Below are positions 36,651-37,795 of a stretch of 37,795 nucleotides of DNA, piece after piece; within the stretch, counting starts at the first letter, position 1; every line of letters begins with the position of its first letter. Under the pieces are notes generated by a model that saw only the letters and a program-made list of their open reading frames with translations, ran no database searches and had not been told where the DNA came from. The position numbers and the translations under genes were made by a program. The DNA is from Megasphaera geminata F0357 (GTDB lineage Bacteria > Bacillota > Negativicutes > Veillonellales > Megasphaeraceae): the NCBI RefSeq assembly GCF_000239275.1, contig NZ_JH417566.1:1-37795 (forward strand), in the 5' to 3' direction.

Positions 36651-37418
36651 CTAAATTTTCGGTTCCGTACCGAACCATTTCTTGTATAGTTCAGCGTAAG
36701 TGCCGTCGGATTTTAACTCGGCCATAGCGTTGTTAACCTTTTCCAGCAATTGAGGATCGTCCTTGCTGACTGCTAGTGACATACCGGTTGAGATAATCGG
36801 TTCACCTACCATTTTCAGCTCTTTGCTGCCGCCCTGCTGCAAGTAATACATGGCAACGGCATTGTCAATGACAACGGCATCACACGTCCCGGCTTCCAGT
36901 TCCATCCAGCCCTGTGTATTTTGATCGAACTGCTTTACCACGGCTCCGTGCTCCTGGGCATAGTCAACTCCTTTGGTGCCGACTTGTGCGCCGACTGTTT
37001 TCCCGGCTAAATCGTCGAAACCGTTGATAGTCGTGTTATCTTTTTTAACGACGACCGTATAACCGCCTTTAAAATAAATATCCGTGAAGTTAACCTGTTC
37101 CTTTCGTTCCGGCGTAGCATCCATGCCCGAAGCGATCATGTCGATCTGACCGCTTTGCAGGGCAGGAATAAGAGCATCGAAACCAAGGCTCTTGATTTCC
37201 GCTTTTTTACCCATCATTCCGGACAACGCTTTGGAATAATCAATGTCAAAACCGACATAGGTATCGCCTTCCGTAAATTCAAAAGGAGGAAAGGTCGGTT
37301 CCATGCCGATAACTAACGTATCCTTAGCGGTCTTTTGCTCCTGTTGGGAACCGCAGCCGGTAAGGATAGCGGCTGCCGTCATGAAGACGGCGGCAAATAA
37401 GAGTATCTTTTTGTTCAT
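36651..37418 (-). CDS. Amino-acid ABC transporter substrate-binding lipoprotein (copy 2)
   Basis: A paralogue of the protein at 35213: lipobox ILTGC, TLVIGMEPTFPPFEF, VGFDIDYSKALSGMMG, SLGFDALIPALQSGQ, NTQGWMELEAGTCDAV and YKKWFGTEP. ATG 37418 (NKKILLF next) is preceded by AGGAG at ten bases; TTG 37424 shares the frame and has AGGAG at four. A good promoter lies at 37454-37482. The pairing of two near-identical sensors suggests duplication with divergence in the ligand pocket (for example EVKNLGF against EIKSLGF). It leads an operon with the HAD gene and copy 1. Confidence 0.93.
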   Translation of the reverse strand: MNKKILLFAAVFMTAAAILTGCGSQQEQKTAKDTLVIGMEPTFPPFEFTEGDTYVGFDIDYSKALSGMMGKKAEIKSLGFDALIPALQSGQIDMIASGMDATPERKEQVNFTDIYFKGGYTVVVKKDNTTINGFDDLAGKTVGAQVGTKGVDYAQEHGAVVKQFDQNTQGWMELEAGTCDAVVIDNAVAMYYLQQGGSKELKMVGEPIISTGMSLAVSKDDPQLLEKVNNAMAELKSDGTYAELYKKWFGTEPKI

Positions 37419-37453
37419 ATCCAAACATCTCCTGACATAATTTATTTTTTATA

Positions 37454-37482
37454 ATTATACAATTTTAAAACTATAAAAACAA
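37454..37482 (-). promoter_or_regulatory. Sigma-70 promoter of the binding-protein operon
   Basis: On the minus strand TTGTTT (37482-37477), 17 bases, then a perfect TATAAT (37459-37454). About 35 bases ahead of the ATG at 37418. Confidence 0.6.
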
Positions 37483-37717
37483 GGGTGAAAAATAAAATAA
37501 TAATTTGTTTCGGAAAGAATGTTCTAATAATACAAGATAAGCAGAATGATGCAGGATTTAAATGAACGCGGATATTATACGAAATAAATGTATAAAACAT
37601 ATAAGATGAATCGGGGATTTTCACAGCCGGCGATATACGTTGCCGCTCCGGATGATCTTTCCCCATGCACACCTTGGGCAGGGATCACCGCGTGACTGTC
37701 TCTCCCGGTTTCTATCT

Positions 37718-37743
37718 GGGGTGTAACATATGTGTTGCACCCC
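37718..37743. repeat. 11-bp hairpin
   Basis: GGGGTGTAACA (37718-37728) pairs with TGTTGCACCCC (37733-37743) apart from one T-G pair, around a four-base loop. No T-run follows on either strand. Confidence 0.55.
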
Positions 37744-37762
37744 TCCGGCAGGAAAGAAGGGG

Positions 37763-37792
37763 TTGACAGGGCAGGGAAAGATTTGGTAAGAT
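37763..37792 (+). promoter_or_regulatory. Probable promoter for a gene beyond the window
   Basis: A consensus TTGACA (37763-37768), an 18-base spacer and TAAGAT (37787-37792). Confidence 0.5.
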
Positions 37793-37795
37793 AAA

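Larger units (their letters stand above)
37419..37795. other. Upstream region of the binding-protein operon
   Basis: About 375 bases with no convincing gene. It holds the minus-strand promoter, a strong hairpin and a plus-strand promoter for a gene beyond the window, all listed separately. A 76-codon minus-strand frame at 37442-37672 has no ribosome site and looks like chance. Confidence 0.5.

Noticed and set aside
37442-37672. Minus-strand 76-codon frame upstream of the binding-protein operon
   Set aside because: It covers that operon's promoter, has no ribosome site and resembles no known family.

Overview
The window looks like chromosomal DNA from a diderm Firmicute of the class Negativicutes, most like Megasphaera or a relative. 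The reasons are a secreted S-layer-homology (SLH) protein of the OmpM type, found beside Firmicute-type division genes (sepF, ylmH, divIVA) and the rapZ-yvcK-whiA cluster, plus both dapL and ddh routes to meso-diaminopimelate. The genus is inferred from gene content only. I see no rRNA, tRNA, CRISPR array, insertion sequence or prophage.

Layout. (1) 62-2637: a LacI-family regulator broken by a one-base frameshift, then cobT and a small RelB/DinJ-like protein. (2) 2666-8242: a PrpR-like regulator with a degenerate AAA+ domain, divergent from an operon of a CaiB-type CoA-transferase, an HMG-CoA-lyase-family enzyme and a MatC-like carboxylate carrier. I read this as an uptake, CoA-activation and cleavage route for a branched hydroxy-dicarboxylate. 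(3) 8243-12891: a gene-poor stretch with strong hairpins, a frameshifted aldo/keto reductase, a redox cluster (43-residue CXXC protein, NapH-like ferredoxin, TlpA-like lipoprotein) and a frameshifted siroheme sulfite/nitrite reductase. (4) 12998-16574, minus strand: ychF, ddh, dapL.

(5) 16806-24439 is the most unusual part. It encodes a giant protein of about 1618 residues (split by one frameshift) that carries an HD hydrolase motif, a long helical middle, an NadD-like nucleotidyltransferase, a possible GNAT-like segment and a phosphoribosyltransferase-like loop. Downstream are an LDH/MDH-like dehydrogenase and a Cys-rich flavoprotein. The combination suggests nucleotide or NAD-cofactor metabolism, but the reaction is unknown. 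(6) 24523-35078: pta, a relic of a radical SAM gene tail with a 28-bp perfect palindrome, a PgeF/YfiH-family protein lacking its usual metal ligands, then yggS-sepF-ylmH-divIVA, an SLH-only secreted protein, a HAD phosphatase, rapZ-yvcK-whiA and a secreted protein with an internal stop. (7) 35213-37418, minus strand: two very similar amino-acid-binding lipoproteins flanking a HAD phosphatase.

Five genes are disrupted by a single-base-scale event: lacI, the aldo/keto reductase, the sulfite reductase, the giant protein and the secreted protein. That many in 38 kb makes sequence or assembly errors a serious possibility, so these genes may be intact in the organism.
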